Assembly (NCBI RefSeq): GCF_010725055.1
Contig: NZ_BJKB01000010.1
Coordinates: 62,001-126,000, forward strand
Length of the DNA: 64,000 nt
Direction: 5' to 3'
Source: Gelidibacter japonicus
GTDB taxonomy: Bacteria > Bacteroidota > Bacteroidia > Flavobacteriales > Flavobacteriaceae
A model generated the notes under the pieces. That model searched no databases. It worked only from the letters and a program-made list of their open reading frames with translations, and was not told the DNA's origin. The position numbers and the translations under genes were made by a program. This document shows positions 20,470 through 28,653 of this stretch, in pieces; within the stretch, counting starts at the first letter, position 1; every line of letters starts with the position of its first letter.

Positions 20470-21910
20470 ACCAAAATGGTTTCATTTTTGCTTTATAGAT
20501 AAAGGCATGGTGTAAAGTTAATTTCAACCAATGTCCTGCTAAACCAATCTCACCAAAGGTTTTACTAAGTACCCTGCCTTGTGTTCTTGGATGTTTTTCA
20601 TAATCTGGAACAATTGGGAAAGTAGTGATGCTGACGCCACTTCCTGTCATGAGGCCAAAGCCAGCCGAAGCAATGCAAGCAGCACCCATATTTCCCATGG
20701 ATCCTCTATGATTTAAAGATTCTTCACCCTTTTTAATGCTATCTATAATATTATTCGCGACCAATTTAGCGGTGATTCCCGAAGGCATTCCTGTTCTTGG
20801 GGGCGCTGGAGTAATATCGGTTCCGTTTTTGCTTTTTCGAGGTTTGGAAATGCTGTGCGGTGGAGCGAAAGCAATGCCTGGAGCAAAAATATTTTTATAC
20901 GTTGGGTTCTGATATGTTTCTGGCCAATCTTTAACCGACCATTCGTCGTAAGGCCTTGGTGTATAATCGGCATCAACAATCATAAAACCTTTAAACAGTT
21001 TTTCGGTAATGTCGTTTTCATGTTTGTCATAAGCCTTAAAACCATGACCTGAAAACGCAGGAATGAGCATTGCAAAATCATAGGCTTCAGACTTGTACTC
21101 TCCTTCAAGGTTTTCGTAATGTGCAATGCCATCTTCAATTTTGTTGACTGCAGCCCCTAATATCCATTTGATACCGCGATCTTCAAAGATCATTTCAATC
21201 AGTTCATGAGATTTCATGGTCATGCTTCCGTATTTCAAAAGCATACCATCCATCCCAAAATCACCTAATTTATATTCGTTGGAAATCCAGGTTACTTCTG
21301 CCATATCACGTACTTTATGACGGCGCAATTCTTCTTCGACATTTAAAATATACTCGAAGGCAGCACCTTGACACGTCGATTTTGCGTGCCCCGTTCCAAT
21401 TAAAATCTTGGCTTTTTTACCCTGCTTCATTTCTTGAATTAAGGCATTCAATCCTTCCCATGCATGATCTGCATGGGTATAAGTGCACACGGAATAGGCT
21501 TTGTTCTGGCCAGGGATCAATCCTTCTGTACCTTCAAAATTCAGTTTTGGCCCTGTCGCATTAATTAAATAATCGTAGGTGACTTTTTCTTGCTTCCCTT
21601 TCTCATCCCCAACTACATATTCCACTAAAACATAAGGGTTTCGTTCAACCATATCGCCTTCAGGATAAAATGAAACCGCTTTGGCTTGCTTAAAACCAAT
21701 GTTCTTTCTTTTATATAAAGGCGCTAATGGAAATAATATTTTCTCAGATTTCATCCTACCAACTCCTACCCATATATTGGACGGAATCCATTGATAATTA
21801 CTGTTTGGCGAAACAACCATTACTTCATGCACTTTTGGCAATTTTCTGCGTAGATGTGATGCGGCTACATGCCCGGAAATGCCTGCACCAAGAATAACTA
21901 TTTTAGCCAT
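20453..21910 (-). CDS. Sulfide:quinone oxidoreductase-like flavoprotein
   Basis: The 485-residue FAD protein has GAGISG at residues 8-13, a second conserved region (INATGPKLNFEG near residue 116) and three cysteines typical of SQR relatives: Cys142, Cys180 (HAKSTCQGAAFEY) and Cys412 (MGAACIASAGFG). SQR oxidises sulfide to sulfane sulfur and reduces membrane quinone; the C terminus (KMKPFWWLIPE) could touch the membrane. A GTAAC-N4-GTTAC site lies upstream. Which SQR type it is, or whether it acts on another sulfur compound, cannot be settled. Its last codons are repeated in a tandem array downstream. Confidence 0.78.
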   Translation of the reverse strand: MAKIVILGAGISGHVAASHLRRKLPKVHEVMVVSPNSNYQWIPSNIWVGVGRMKSEKILFPLAPLYKRKNIGFKQAKAVSFYPEGDMVERNPYVLVEYVVGDEKGKQEKVTYDYLINATGPKLNFEGTEGLIPGQNKAYSVCTYTHADHAWEGLNALIQEMKQGKKAKILIGTGHAKSTCQGAAFEYILNVEEELRRHKVRDMAEVTWISNEYKLGDFGMDGMLLKYGSMTMKSHELIEMIFEDRGIKWILGAAVNKIEDGIAHYENLEGEYKSEAYDFAMLIPAFSGHGFKAYDKHENDITEKLFKGFMIVDADYTPRPYDEWSVKDWPETYQNPTYKNIFAPGIAFAPPHSISKPRKSKNGTDITPAPPRTGMPSGITAKLVANNIIDSIKKGEESLNHRGSMGNMGAACIASAGFGLMTGSGVSITTFPIVPDYEKHPRTQGRVLSKTFGEIGLAGHWLKLTLHHAFIYKAKMKPFWWLIPE

Positions 21911-21998
21911 TTTTTTTATGATTTGCTGTGAAATTAACCTAATTATAAAATCTCTGAAATGACCTGCATCAGTTTCATTAACTGATTTAAGATCAGGC

Positions 21999-22042
21999 TA
22001 AAGGTTGTTGTTTTAAACGAGCTACACAGTAACTTGAGTTAC
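21999..22042 (-). promoter_or_regulatory. Operator and weak promoter of the SQR-like gene
   Basis: GTAACTTGAGTTAC (22029-22042) is a perfect 5-N4-5 inverted repeat. At the 22-nt spacing seen elsewhere lies TAAAGGTT (21999-22006), which matches the -7 element at only four of six fixed positions. A weak promoter would fit strict activator dependence. The rest of the 363-bp gap holds no gene that I recognise. Confidence 0.6.
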
Positions 22043-22234
22043 ATAGTCAAATGGAGAAGAGGATATCTAATTACAAATCGTCAAACCATGTATTTTACAG
22101 GTTTTATCTGTCGCTTTGAGAGCCACCTGAAAACAAAAATGTCTCATTATATAATGGCTTAGCGCGTAGATGAAAATTTATTTTTATCAGTGGATTTTAG
22201 TACCCTAAGGTTTGTATCCTTTATAATAAAAATT

Positions 22235-22275
22235 TCGTGTTCATGCCTCGAAGGCACGGTTTGAGGTTCTTGATT
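22235..22275. repeat. GAGGTTCTTGATT hairpin repeat, copy 1
   Basis: CCTCGAA ... TTTGAGG can form a hairpin and is followed by TTCTTGATT. Related elements occur at 42733 and 53708; the shared 3' part is GAGGTTCTTGATT. The right edge touches the stop of the nuclease gene. Confidence 0.55.
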
Positions 22276-23122
22276 AGTTTGGTTGATAGCGACACAGTTT
22301 TTGGACTTCATCCAAGACACGTTGAATCCTTATATCTGATAAGCCGATATTGTTTAACTTGTCGGAGGCATTGAACAGTTCCTTGACCAAAATAACATCG
22401 TTTTCTATAAGAAGATGTTTTTCTCTTTTGCTTAAAGTGGTCAACGTAGTTACTGGGTATAATGCCAACGAATCAATGTTTGCTTTCAGGCCATTATTTT
22501 TAGGATAATCCCAACTCAATAAGGTTAATCCGACACAATTGGCGTAGTTTACGGCATCTTCCGTAAATCTTGTATTGGTAACGAGCCAACCTTGTTTTAA
22601 ATGAGTTTTGTTTTCTGGATTTGTATTCCATTCTTTTTGAATATCCAAAAACCTTGAGTTAATATACAATGGCACTTTAACATTGCTTTTAGCTCTTGCA
22701 TCCGAGTGAAATTTACATTCGATGGCATATATACATCCATCTTTTTCGGCTAGTACATCAATTTCATGAGTGACACATTCTCCTTTTAATATCACACCTA
22801 CTTTGGTTGTAAAACCTTTTTCTTTTAATAATGCTCCAATCAAACGTTCAAAAGGATAACCCGTCGGACCTAATTCGAAAATAGCACGTTTTAGACTGTA
22901 TCGCGATGCAGAAATTTTATTTTTCTGTTTTAATAGACTAAACGCTTTTTTGTATATCGCATTAGATGACATCCCATCATAAAGATCAACTTGGATTTTG
23001 CTGACAATAGTATCTGCCATGTCGTTATCGGCACCTGCCGATTGAAGTGATCTTCTCAACTTTTTAAAAGAAAAAAGTTCAGTTTCTCCATTGCTTTTCT
23101 TAATGTAAACCTGCTTTTCCAT
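22274..23122 (-). CDS. ATP-cone plus restriction-endonuclease-like protein
   Basis: The N-terminal 90 residues form an ATP-cone (VYIKKSNGETELFSFKKL start), a nucleotide-sensing domain. A PD-(D/E)xK nuclease fold follows at about 95-190, with HEIDVLAEKDG giving the acidic residue and AIECKFH giving the E-x-K. The last 80 residues end in a small helical domain (LSDIRIQRVLDEV). Proteins with this pair of domains are usually annotated as restriction-type nucleases of unknown target. There is no methylase or other defence gene beside it. Confidence 0.75.
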   Translation of the reverse strand: MEKQVYIKKSNGETELFSFKKLRRSLQSAGADNDMADTIVSKIQVDLYDGMSSNAIYKKAFSLLKQKNKISASRYSLKRAIFELGPTGYPFERLIGALLKEKGFTTKVGVILKGECVTHEIDVLAEKDGCIYAIECKFHSDARAKSNVKVPLYINSRFLDIQKEWNTNPENKTHLKQGWLVTNTRFTEDAVNYANCVGLTLLSWDYPKNNGLKANIDSLALYPVTTLTTLSKREKHLLIENDVILVKELFNASDKLNNIGLSDIRIQRVLDEVQKLCRYQPN

Positions 23123-23430
23123 ATCCTGTTAATAACTTGAAATCTTAAAATGTTGTCCTATCCCCAAAATAAACAATTAATAATTGGTGTTTGAAATAGG
23201 TAGGTAATCCTTGAAACCATGATAAAAGTAGAGAAACCATTCAAAAGCTGCTTAAAATATAAAAGTCAATACATGGTAAGACTCAAATTTGCACGATCTA
23301 AATCGAAAATACCGAGATCATTGCGATCGCCGAGTAAAAGATATAGCATACCAAAACCTTATCAAGAATATATTATCTTTATTATTGATTGCTCAATATG
23401 ATAAGAATCCATATTCAGCGTATTTGACGC
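23123..23430. other. 308-bp gap without a supported gene
   Basis: A short plus-strand frame (23219-23401) is rich in Lys and Ser and lacks a domain or promoter; I do not believe it is coding. The cytochrome b561 gene points toward this gap. Confidence 0.4.
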
Positions 23431-24024
23431 TTATTTTCGGGCTTTATTGGCTTTCTTTTTTGGACCACTTACTATTCTTGAAATAATCCCTTTATGCTCT
23501 GTAAACTCGGCTACCAAGACACCTGCCAAGTGGATTACAATAAACGCGACCAGATAATAAACACCAAGAACATGAATGTCTTCCATTGGCTTTTTCAACT
23601 CTTTTGGTCCCAATTCTATGATAAGTCCGGTAACTAACGAAACAATCACACAGACATAAAAAATGATATAGGTCCATTTCTGAAATTTCGCTTTTGTGGA
23701 TATATTTTTAGCTAACGGATTTTGGATCCTCATTTGTCCAAATGCGGGTAGAATAAAACGGATACTAAATAGTCCTACCAATACATAGCCGATGTAAATA
23801 TGCCAATCCCACATGGGTTGTCTTATCTTTTTAGCTAAGGCAATGCCTTGTTCCTCTGACAACACCTGGCCAGTATCGTTTAGGTACTCTTGTATGATGG
23901 CTGCCATATTGAATTTATTCATCCACGTTAATCGCAAGAAAATTGTAATTAATAAGAGCAGAAATGAAATGGCTATTGCCCAATGAATGATGCGGTATGT
24001 TTTAGAATATTGTATTTTTTTCAT
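23431..24024 (-). CDS. Cytochrome b561-type membrane protein
   Basis: The 197-residue protein has four hydrophobic segments (about 11-30, 75-93, 113-133, 150-172). Candidate haem-ligand histidines sit in RIIHWAI, WDWHIYIGY, MEDIHVLG and VIHLAGV. The family passes electrons between quinols and periplasmic acceptors as a di-haem b protein. The C terminus is strongly basic. It follows the LOG and membrane-protein genes in orientation and might be the electron partner of a haem enzyme elsewhere. Confidence 0.78.
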   Translation of the reverse strand: MKKIQYSKTYRIIHWAIAISFLLLLITIFLRLTWMNKFNMAAIIQEYLNDTGQVLSEEQGIALAKKIRQPMWDWHIYIGYVLVGLFSIRFILPAFGQMRIQNPLAKNISTKAKFQKWTYIIFYVCVIVSLVTGLIIELGPKELKKPMEDIHVLGVYYLVAFIVIHLAGVLVAEFTEHKGIISRIVSGPKKKANKARK

Positions 24025-24059
24025 GATGCTTGTTTTTTAAGTTGAAACATCGCTCGGTG

Positions 24060-24479
24060 TTATAGCCCTGCTTTCGTTTTAATACTTAATCCTTCCTTTT
24101 TTATATAGGAAAAAGCTACAAGTGAAAAACTTAAAGTCACCAACATTCTAAAAACCATGGCCTTTATGGTTTTTTCTTCGTGAACTCCACCATTATAAAT
24201 ATAAAACTGTAAGGCTATAAAAGCAATAATTAAGATAATTAAAGCAGTAATTAACACCTTAAAAGTCCATTTTTTTCTTTTTAAGAAACCATAAACAGCA
24301 CTTAAATATAAAATGCTGCACATAAAGTTCGCCCACACTATAAATAACACATAGTTTCCTTCTTTGGCTCTAATCCCAAACCAATCAAAAATTACAGAAC
24401 TACTTAAGAATAAGGTAAGTAATGCAAATACTGATAGAATAATAGCACTTATGGTAGTGATGATCTTTCTATGTTTCAT
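24060..24479 (-). CDS. Hypothetical four-helix membrane protein
   Basis: From the ATG at 24479 (MKHRKIITT) the protein has 139 residues with about four hydrophobic segments and a charged tail ending KTKAGL. An upstream in-frame Met at 24509 lies deep inside the previous gene; the later start still overlaps that gene by 11 nt, suggesting translational coupling. I recognise no family with confidence. Confidence 0.6.
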   Translation of the reverse strand: MKHRKIITTISAIILSVFALLTLFLSSSVIFDWFGIRAKEGNYVLFIVWANFMCSILYLSAVYGFLKRKKWTFKVLITALIILIIAFIALQFYIYNGGVHEEKTIKAMVFRMLVTLSFSLVAFSYIKKEGLSIKTKAGL

Positions 24480-25233
24480 TTGATATCGAATTATCGGCTG
24501 GCTCCCCAAGCCACCATTTTGGTTTGACTGGTTTTCTGACTAATCCAAATTTTTTAATGGTATGCGATTCAATATGGGTCATTAAATCTTCCACAGAATC
24601 CGTTACAAACAGCAATTCCATATCCTCTGGACTGATACTTTCATTTTCAGACATCAATTGAATATGTTCACATAATTCCTTATGATATTTTGAATCGAAA
24701 ATGACTATTGGAAAATCGTAGATCACTTTGTTTTGAATAAGTGTTAAGGCCTCAAAAAGTTCATCTAAGGTGCCAATGCCTCCTGGCATGACTACAAAAG
24801 CATAAGAGTATTTTACAAGAATCACTTTTCGTATAAAGAAATACGGAATGTCAATCCATTTATGAAGGTACGGATTTGGTTTTTGCTCGAAGGGTAGAAT
24901 AATATTACAGCCTACAGAATTGCCTCCAGCTTCAAAGGCCCCTTTATTGGCGGCCTCCATAATTCCAGGTCCACCACCCGTCATCACCGTAAACCCTGTT
25001 TTTGCCAAAGCAGCGCCAATTTTTTCGGCATTTTTATAATGCTCTGAATCTTCTGTGAATCGAGCAGATCCGAAAACGGTGACACATGGTCCAATAAAAT
25101 GCATTTTTCTAAAGGCCTTTAGAAAATTGAAGAACACTTTAACGGCAAAGGTAAATTCCTTAAAACGCGATAGTGGACCTCTAACAAACAAGGACTCATC
25201 TTTGGATAGCATTATTTTTTTATCCATCTCCAT
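24469..25233 (-). CDS. LOG-family (TIGR00730) Rossmann-fold protein
   Basis: The 254-residue protein has the two LOG signatures: GGGPGIMEAANKGAFEAGG near residue 80 and PGGIGTLDELFEALTLIQ near residue 150, which includes the PGGxGTxxE motif. Relatives hydrolyse nucleoside 5'-monophosphates, releasing the base and ribose 5-phosphate, as in cytokinin activation. It starts 11 nt downstream of the last ABC permease, so it is probably the tail of the export operon; the functional link is unclear. Confidence 0.88.
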   Translation of the reverse strand: MEMDKKIMLSKDESLFVRGPLSRFKEFTFAVKVFFNFLKAFRKMHFIGPCVTVFGSARFTEDSEHYKNAEKIGAALAKTGFTVMTGGGPGIMEAANKGAFEAGGNSVGCNIILPFEQKPNPYLHKWIDIPYFFIRKVILVKYSYAFVVMPGGIGTLDELFEALTLIQNKVIYDFPIVIFDSKYHKELCEHIQLMSENESISPEDMELLFVTDSVEDLMTHIESHTIKKFGLVRKPVKPKWWLGEPADNSISNET

Positions 25234-25243
25234 ATATTGTATT

Positions 25244-26365
25244 TTAGGTTGTTTTTTTATAGCTCCAAACCGCTAAGCCATTCATAACAATAGCATAAAC
25301 CAGAGTTTTGATTAGTTGTGGTAAAATATCCATAAACCCGGAGCCTTTCAGCATGACCATCCGCATCACTTCGACATAGTATTTTATGGGGTTGAACTCG
25401 GTAATTATTTGGGCCCATTTAGGCATGCTTTCTATAGGAGTAAACAGTCCGCTCATTAAAATAAAAATGACCACAAAAAACCAAGCAATAAACATGGCTT
25501 GCTGCTGGGTGTCGGTGAAATTTGAGATAAACAAACCGATACCCAAAATAACTAAAATGTAAATGGAGGTATAAACATACATGAGTAATAAGCTTCCCAC
25601 CATGGGCACATCAAAAATAATTTTTGCTATGATTAATCCGATACTTAACAAGGCCATTCCAATCACCCAAAACGGAAAGAGTTTCCCGATGATGAATTGA
25701 CTTTTCTTAATGGGGGTGACATTAATTTGTTCCAAAGTGCCAATTTCTTTTTCTCTGACAATATTCATTCCTGAAAGAAAAAGAGTGATCATGGTTACTA
25801 GTAATACCAAAATACCAGGCACCATAAAAGTTTTATAGTTTAAGGTTTCGTTATACCAAAACAAAGGAATCGTATCGATATATACAGGTTGAATTTGAGC
25901 ATCCGAAATTTGTACCAAATCTGTTCTTATATTCTTATTATAGCTTTGTATGATTTGGGTGATATAGACATTTTCAACACCCGCTGCCGCACCATCAATG
26001 GCATTAATGGTAACCCCTAGGTTGACATATTTCTCTTTTTGTAAGTTGCGCGCAAAATGACGGGGAATTTCTAAAACAACATCGATTTCTCCGTTTAACA
26101 TGGCCGAACTTGCATTCGCCTCAGATGTAAAATCAGTCAAGACATCAAAATATGTTGAAGCGTTGAATTTTTCTATCAATGCTCTTGATGTTGACGAATG
26201 ATCGTTATCAATATAGCCAAATTTGATATTCTTAACCTCAAAAGTGGCGGCATTGGAAAGAATGACCAGTTGGAGTAGTGGTAGGACAAAAATAATAGGA
26301 AGCATACCTTTATTTCTAAAGATTTGCTTGAACTCTTTTTGTATGATGTAAAGTATTGTTTTCAT
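25244..26365 (-). CDS. ABC-2 type transporter permease
   Basis: The 373-residue protein has one N-terminal helix, a periplasmic domain (about 45-165) and five C-terminal helices. The ABC-2 signature region is NIVREKEIGTLEQINVTPIK near residue 208. It resembles YbhS/YbhR. Together with its neighbour at 26586 it should form the membrane part of one exporter served by the two ATPases upstream. Operon position is seventh after tetR. Confidence 0.9.
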   Translation of the reverse strand: MKTILYIIQKEFKQIFRNKGMLPIIFVLPLLQLVILSNAATFEVKNIKFGYIDNDHSSTSRALIEKFNASTYFDVLTDFTSEANASSAMLNGEIDVVLEIPRHFARNLQKEKYVNLGVTINAIDGAAAGVENVYITQIIQSYNKNIRTDLVQISDAQIQPVYIDTIPLFWYNETLNYKTFMVPGILVLLVTMITLFLSGMNIVREKEIGTLEQINVTPIKKSQFIIGKLFPFWVIGMALLSIGLIIAKIIFDVPMVGSLLLMYVYTSIYILVILGIGLFISNFTDTQQQAMFIAWFFVVIFILMSGLFTPIESMPKWAQIITEFNPIKYYVEVMRMVMLKGSGFMDILPQLIKTLVYAIVMNGLAVWSYKKTT

Positions 26366-26370
26366 CTTAG

Positions 26371-26388
26371 TTCCCGCGAAAGCGGGAA
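26371..26388 (-). repeat. GAAN-loop hairpin repeat, copy 2
   Basis: TTCCCGC, loop GAAA, GCGGGAA forms a perfect 7-bp hairpin followed on the plus strand by TCTC. It sits 5 nt upstream of the permease start codon at 26365. Confidence 0.8.
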
Positions 26389-26410
26389 TCTCTTTTTTAA
26401 TTTATACCTA

Positions 26411-26437
26411 CCTACAAGCTTTTTAAAACCTTGCAGG
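26411..26437. repeat. AACCTTGCAGG palindrome
   Basis: CCTACAAGCTTTTT and AAAACCTTGCAGG form an imperfect 27-bp palindrome of the 2784 family, between the two ABC permease genes. Confidence 0.65.
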
Positions 26438-26585
26438 ATGGCTATTTCTTCTATTGTTCAGTTAACTAACCATTACCAACTTCCCACTGCCAACTATTTA
26501 AAGAACAAAGAGAATAGAAAATAGAATAAAGACCTCTAATGTTAATTTGTCTTTTTTCTTTTCTCTATTTTCTATTATCTAATTC

Positions 26586-27692
26586 TCACTCCAACCTAAT
26601 CTTATATTTCTTCACACTCAATGCGATAAAAAACACCGTCATTCCCAATAAAATCAAGGTTTCTTTCCATATAAATTGCATGCCTACACCTTTCAGCATA
26701 ATGGCTTTTAGAATAATGATAAACCATTTTGCAGGGATGATATTGCTTATAATCTGGAGTGGCATTGGCATGCTCGAAATAGGAAAAATAAATCCGGACA
26801 ACAAGATCACGGGCAACATCAATCCCATTAAGGAAATCATCATTGCGGTTTGCTGTGTTGCTGAAATCGTTGAAATTAAAATACCCAACGCCAAGGAGGT
26901 AATGATGAATAACACACTTTCTAAACCTAATAATATAAGACTACCTTGTACAGGCATATTAAAAATGAAAATGCTCAACATTACAATGACTATGGCATTG
27001 ATAATCGATAGAAATATATAAGGCACTACCTTTCCAATAATCACTTGAAATGGTCTTAATGGAGATACTAAAAGAATTTCCATTGTGCCCAATTCTTTTT
27101 CCCTAGTTATGGAAATGGACGTCATCATTGCTGAGACCAGCATCAAAATGATGGTCATTACTCCAGGAACAAACATGTACACACTTTTTAGTTCTGGATT
27201 ATAAACCATGCGGGTTTGGGGAATTATTTGATAAGCAATGGTGATGTCTTTGTTTAATTCTTTTTGATACTGCTGAAGGATGGCGTTGATGTAATTGGTA
27301 ATCGTATTGGCGGTATTGGGGTCTGTGGCATCAGTAATGACTTGAATGGTTGCTTTGTGGTCCTTGATCAGGTTTTTACTGAAATCTTTTTCAAAATTTA
27401 GAACAGCCTTGACTTGCCCTTTCTGGAAAACCGAAGCGATATCAGCTTCACGAGTGATCAATTGTTTAATGCTGAAATACTTTGAGGCTGCAATCTTATT
27501 GATAATTTCTTCTGTAGTGTTATCCTTTGAATGATCTAAAATGGCAATATCCACATTGTTGATTTCATTGGTAATGGCAAAACCAAACAGTAAAATTTGG
27601 GCAATAGGCATTCCGAAGAGAATAAACAATGAGCGCCTATCCCTAAAAATATGGTAGAATTCCTTTTTTATAAAACCTATGAATCTTTTCAT
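26586..27692 (-). CDS. ABC-2 type transporter permease
   Basis: The start at 27692 (MKRFIGFIKKEFYHIFRD) gives 368 residues. An upstream Met at 27731 would add 13 residues (IPAFAGSE) that are only the translation of the hairpin repeat there. The protein has one N-terminal helix, a periplasmic domain and five helices, with ITREKELGTMEILLVSPLR as the ABC-2 signature. It is the paralogue and likely heterodimer partner of the permease at 25244. Confidence 0.9.
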   Translation of the reverse strand: MKRFIGFIKKEFYHIFRDRRSLFILFGMPIAQILLFGFAITNEINNVDIAILDHSKDNTTEEIINKIAASKYFSIKQLITREADIASVFQKGQVKAVLNFEKDFSKNLIKDHKATIQVITDATDPNTANTITNYINAILQQYQKELNKDITIAYQIIPQTRMVYNPELKSVYMFVPGVMTIILMLVSAMMTSISITREKELGTMEILLVSPLRPFQVIIGKVVPYIFLSIINAIVIVMLSIFIFNMPVQGSLILLGLESVLFIITSLALGILISTISATQQTAMMISLMGLMLPVILLSGFIFPISSMPMPLQIISNIIPAKWFIIILKAIMLKGVGMQFIWKETLILLGMTVFFIALSVKKYKIRLE

Positions 27693-27697
27693 CTCAC

Positions 27698-27749
27698 TCC
27701 CTGCGAAGGCAGGGATCTCTTTTATTTTCATTCCTGCGAAGGCAGGAAT
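27698..27749 (-). repeat. GAAN-loop hairpin repeats, copies 3 and 4
   Basis: Two hairpins stand in tandem: TCCCTGC-GAAG-GCAGGGA (27698-27715) and ATTCCTGC-GAAG-GCAGGAAT (27730-27749), each followed on the plus strand by CTC. They end 5 nt upstream of the permease start codon, the same position as copy 2. The stems differ from copies 1 and 2 by paired changes. Confidence 0.82.
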
Positions 27750-27775
27750 CTCCCTTTTTGTTAATAATTTTAGTT

Positions 27776-27805
27776 GTTACACAGAGTTACACCGAGTTAC
27801 ACAGA
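27776..27805. repeat. 10-bp tandem repeat GTTACACAGA x3
   Basis: GTTACACAGA, GTTACACCGA and GTTACACAGA follow each other between an ATPase and a permease gene. The GTTAC units are direct repeats, so this is not a copy of the GTAAC/GTTAC operator. Confidence 0.7.
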
Positions 27806-27847
27806 GCTTTTAAACTGCAAACCGCGACTGCGACTGAAAACTCCTTC

Positions 27848-28576
27848 TCACCCCCGTGCCAGCTTCAAAAACACATCATTCATACTTTCAGCCTGAAACT
27901 GTTCTTTAAGCTTCTTTGGTGTGTCTAAGGCTTCAATTCTTCCATCGACCATTATAGATACCCGGTCGCAATATTCTGCTTCATCCATATAATGGGTGGT
28001 CACAAAAACGGTGGTGCCTTGATTGGCTGCCTTATAGATCATTTCCCAAAATTGACGCCTGGTGATGGGGTCTACGCCTCCTGTAGGTTCATCTAAAAAC
28101 ACGATTTTTGGATCGTGAATTAAGGATACTGAAAACGATAGTTTTTGTTTCCAACCCAAGGGTAGCGAACCTACTAATTGGCTGGCTACATTTTCAAGTC
28201 CCAACTCCTCAATTAGAGCTTCTGATTTCTCTTTGATTCTTTTACGTGATAAACCATATATTCCACCAAAAAAGGTAATATTTTCTTTAACTGTTAAATC
28301 GTCATACAATGCAAATCTTTGGCTCATATAGCCAATGTTTCTTTTGATGTCGTTGGGATTGGTCAATACATCAAATCCTGCTACAGTAGCCTTTCCAGAC
28401 GTTGGATTTGAAATCCCGATCAGCATTTTTATGGCTGTAGTTTTTCCTGCACCATTGGCGCCCAAAAACCCAAAAATCTCACCCTTTTTAACATCAAAAG
28501 TGATGGCATCTACAGCTGTAAAATCACCAAACATTTTGGTTAATCCTTCTACTTGTATGACTTTATTGTTCTTCAT
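27848..28576 (-). CDS. ABC transporter ATP-binding protein
   Basis: This 242-residue ATPase has Walker A GANGAGKTT, Walker B IVFLDEPTGGVDP and a switch His in VTTHYMDEAEYCD. The signature loop is unusual: GSLPLGWKQKLSF replaces the normal LSGGQ, while the partner ATPase has a normal loop. In ABC exporter heterodimers one signature motif can be degenerate, so this may be a functional asymmetry. It is the second ATPase of the export operon. Confidence 0.92.
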   Translation of the reverse strand: MKNNKVIQVEGLTKMFGDFTAVDAITFDVKKGEIFGFLGANGAGKTTAIKMLIGISNPTSGKATVAGFDVLTNPNDIKRNIGYMSQRFALYDDLTVKENITFFGGIYGLSRKRIKEKSEALIEELGLENVASQLVGSLPLGWKQKLSFSVSLIHDPKIVFLDEPTGGVDPITRRQFWEMIYKAANQGTTVFVTTHYMDEAEYCDRVSIMVDGRIEALDTPKKLKEQFQAESMNDVFLKLARG

Positions 28577-28588
28577 TTTTAGTTTAAA

Positions 28589-28632
28589 CCTACACGGTTT
28601 TCCTCCTTCGGCGGACAGGTAGACCTTGTAGG
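28589..28632. repeat. Interrupted CCTACA...TGTAGG palindrome
   Basis: CCTACACGGTTTT and ACCTTGTAGG are the two arms of an AACCTTG-type palindrome. They are split by a second small hairpin, TCCTCCTTCGGCGGA (about 28601-28615), so one repeat appears nested in another. It lies between the two ATPase genes. Confidence 0.55.
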
Positions 28633-28653
28633 ATATTTTTCGTGCCTTGCAGG

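Noticed and set aside
23219-23401. Small plus-strand frame between the nuclease and cytochrome b561 genes
   Set aside because: Composition is irregular, there is no domain, signal peptide or promoter, and it overlaps likely control sequence.
27693-27731. N-terminal extension of the ABC permease (MKIKEIPAFAGSE)
   Set aside because: These codons are only the translation of a hairpin repeat; the conserved protein begins at MKRFIGFIKKEF.
27776-27805. GTTAC units as another copy of the operator
   Set aside because: They are direct 10-bp repeats without the inverted GTAAC half and without a matching -7 element at the fixed distance.
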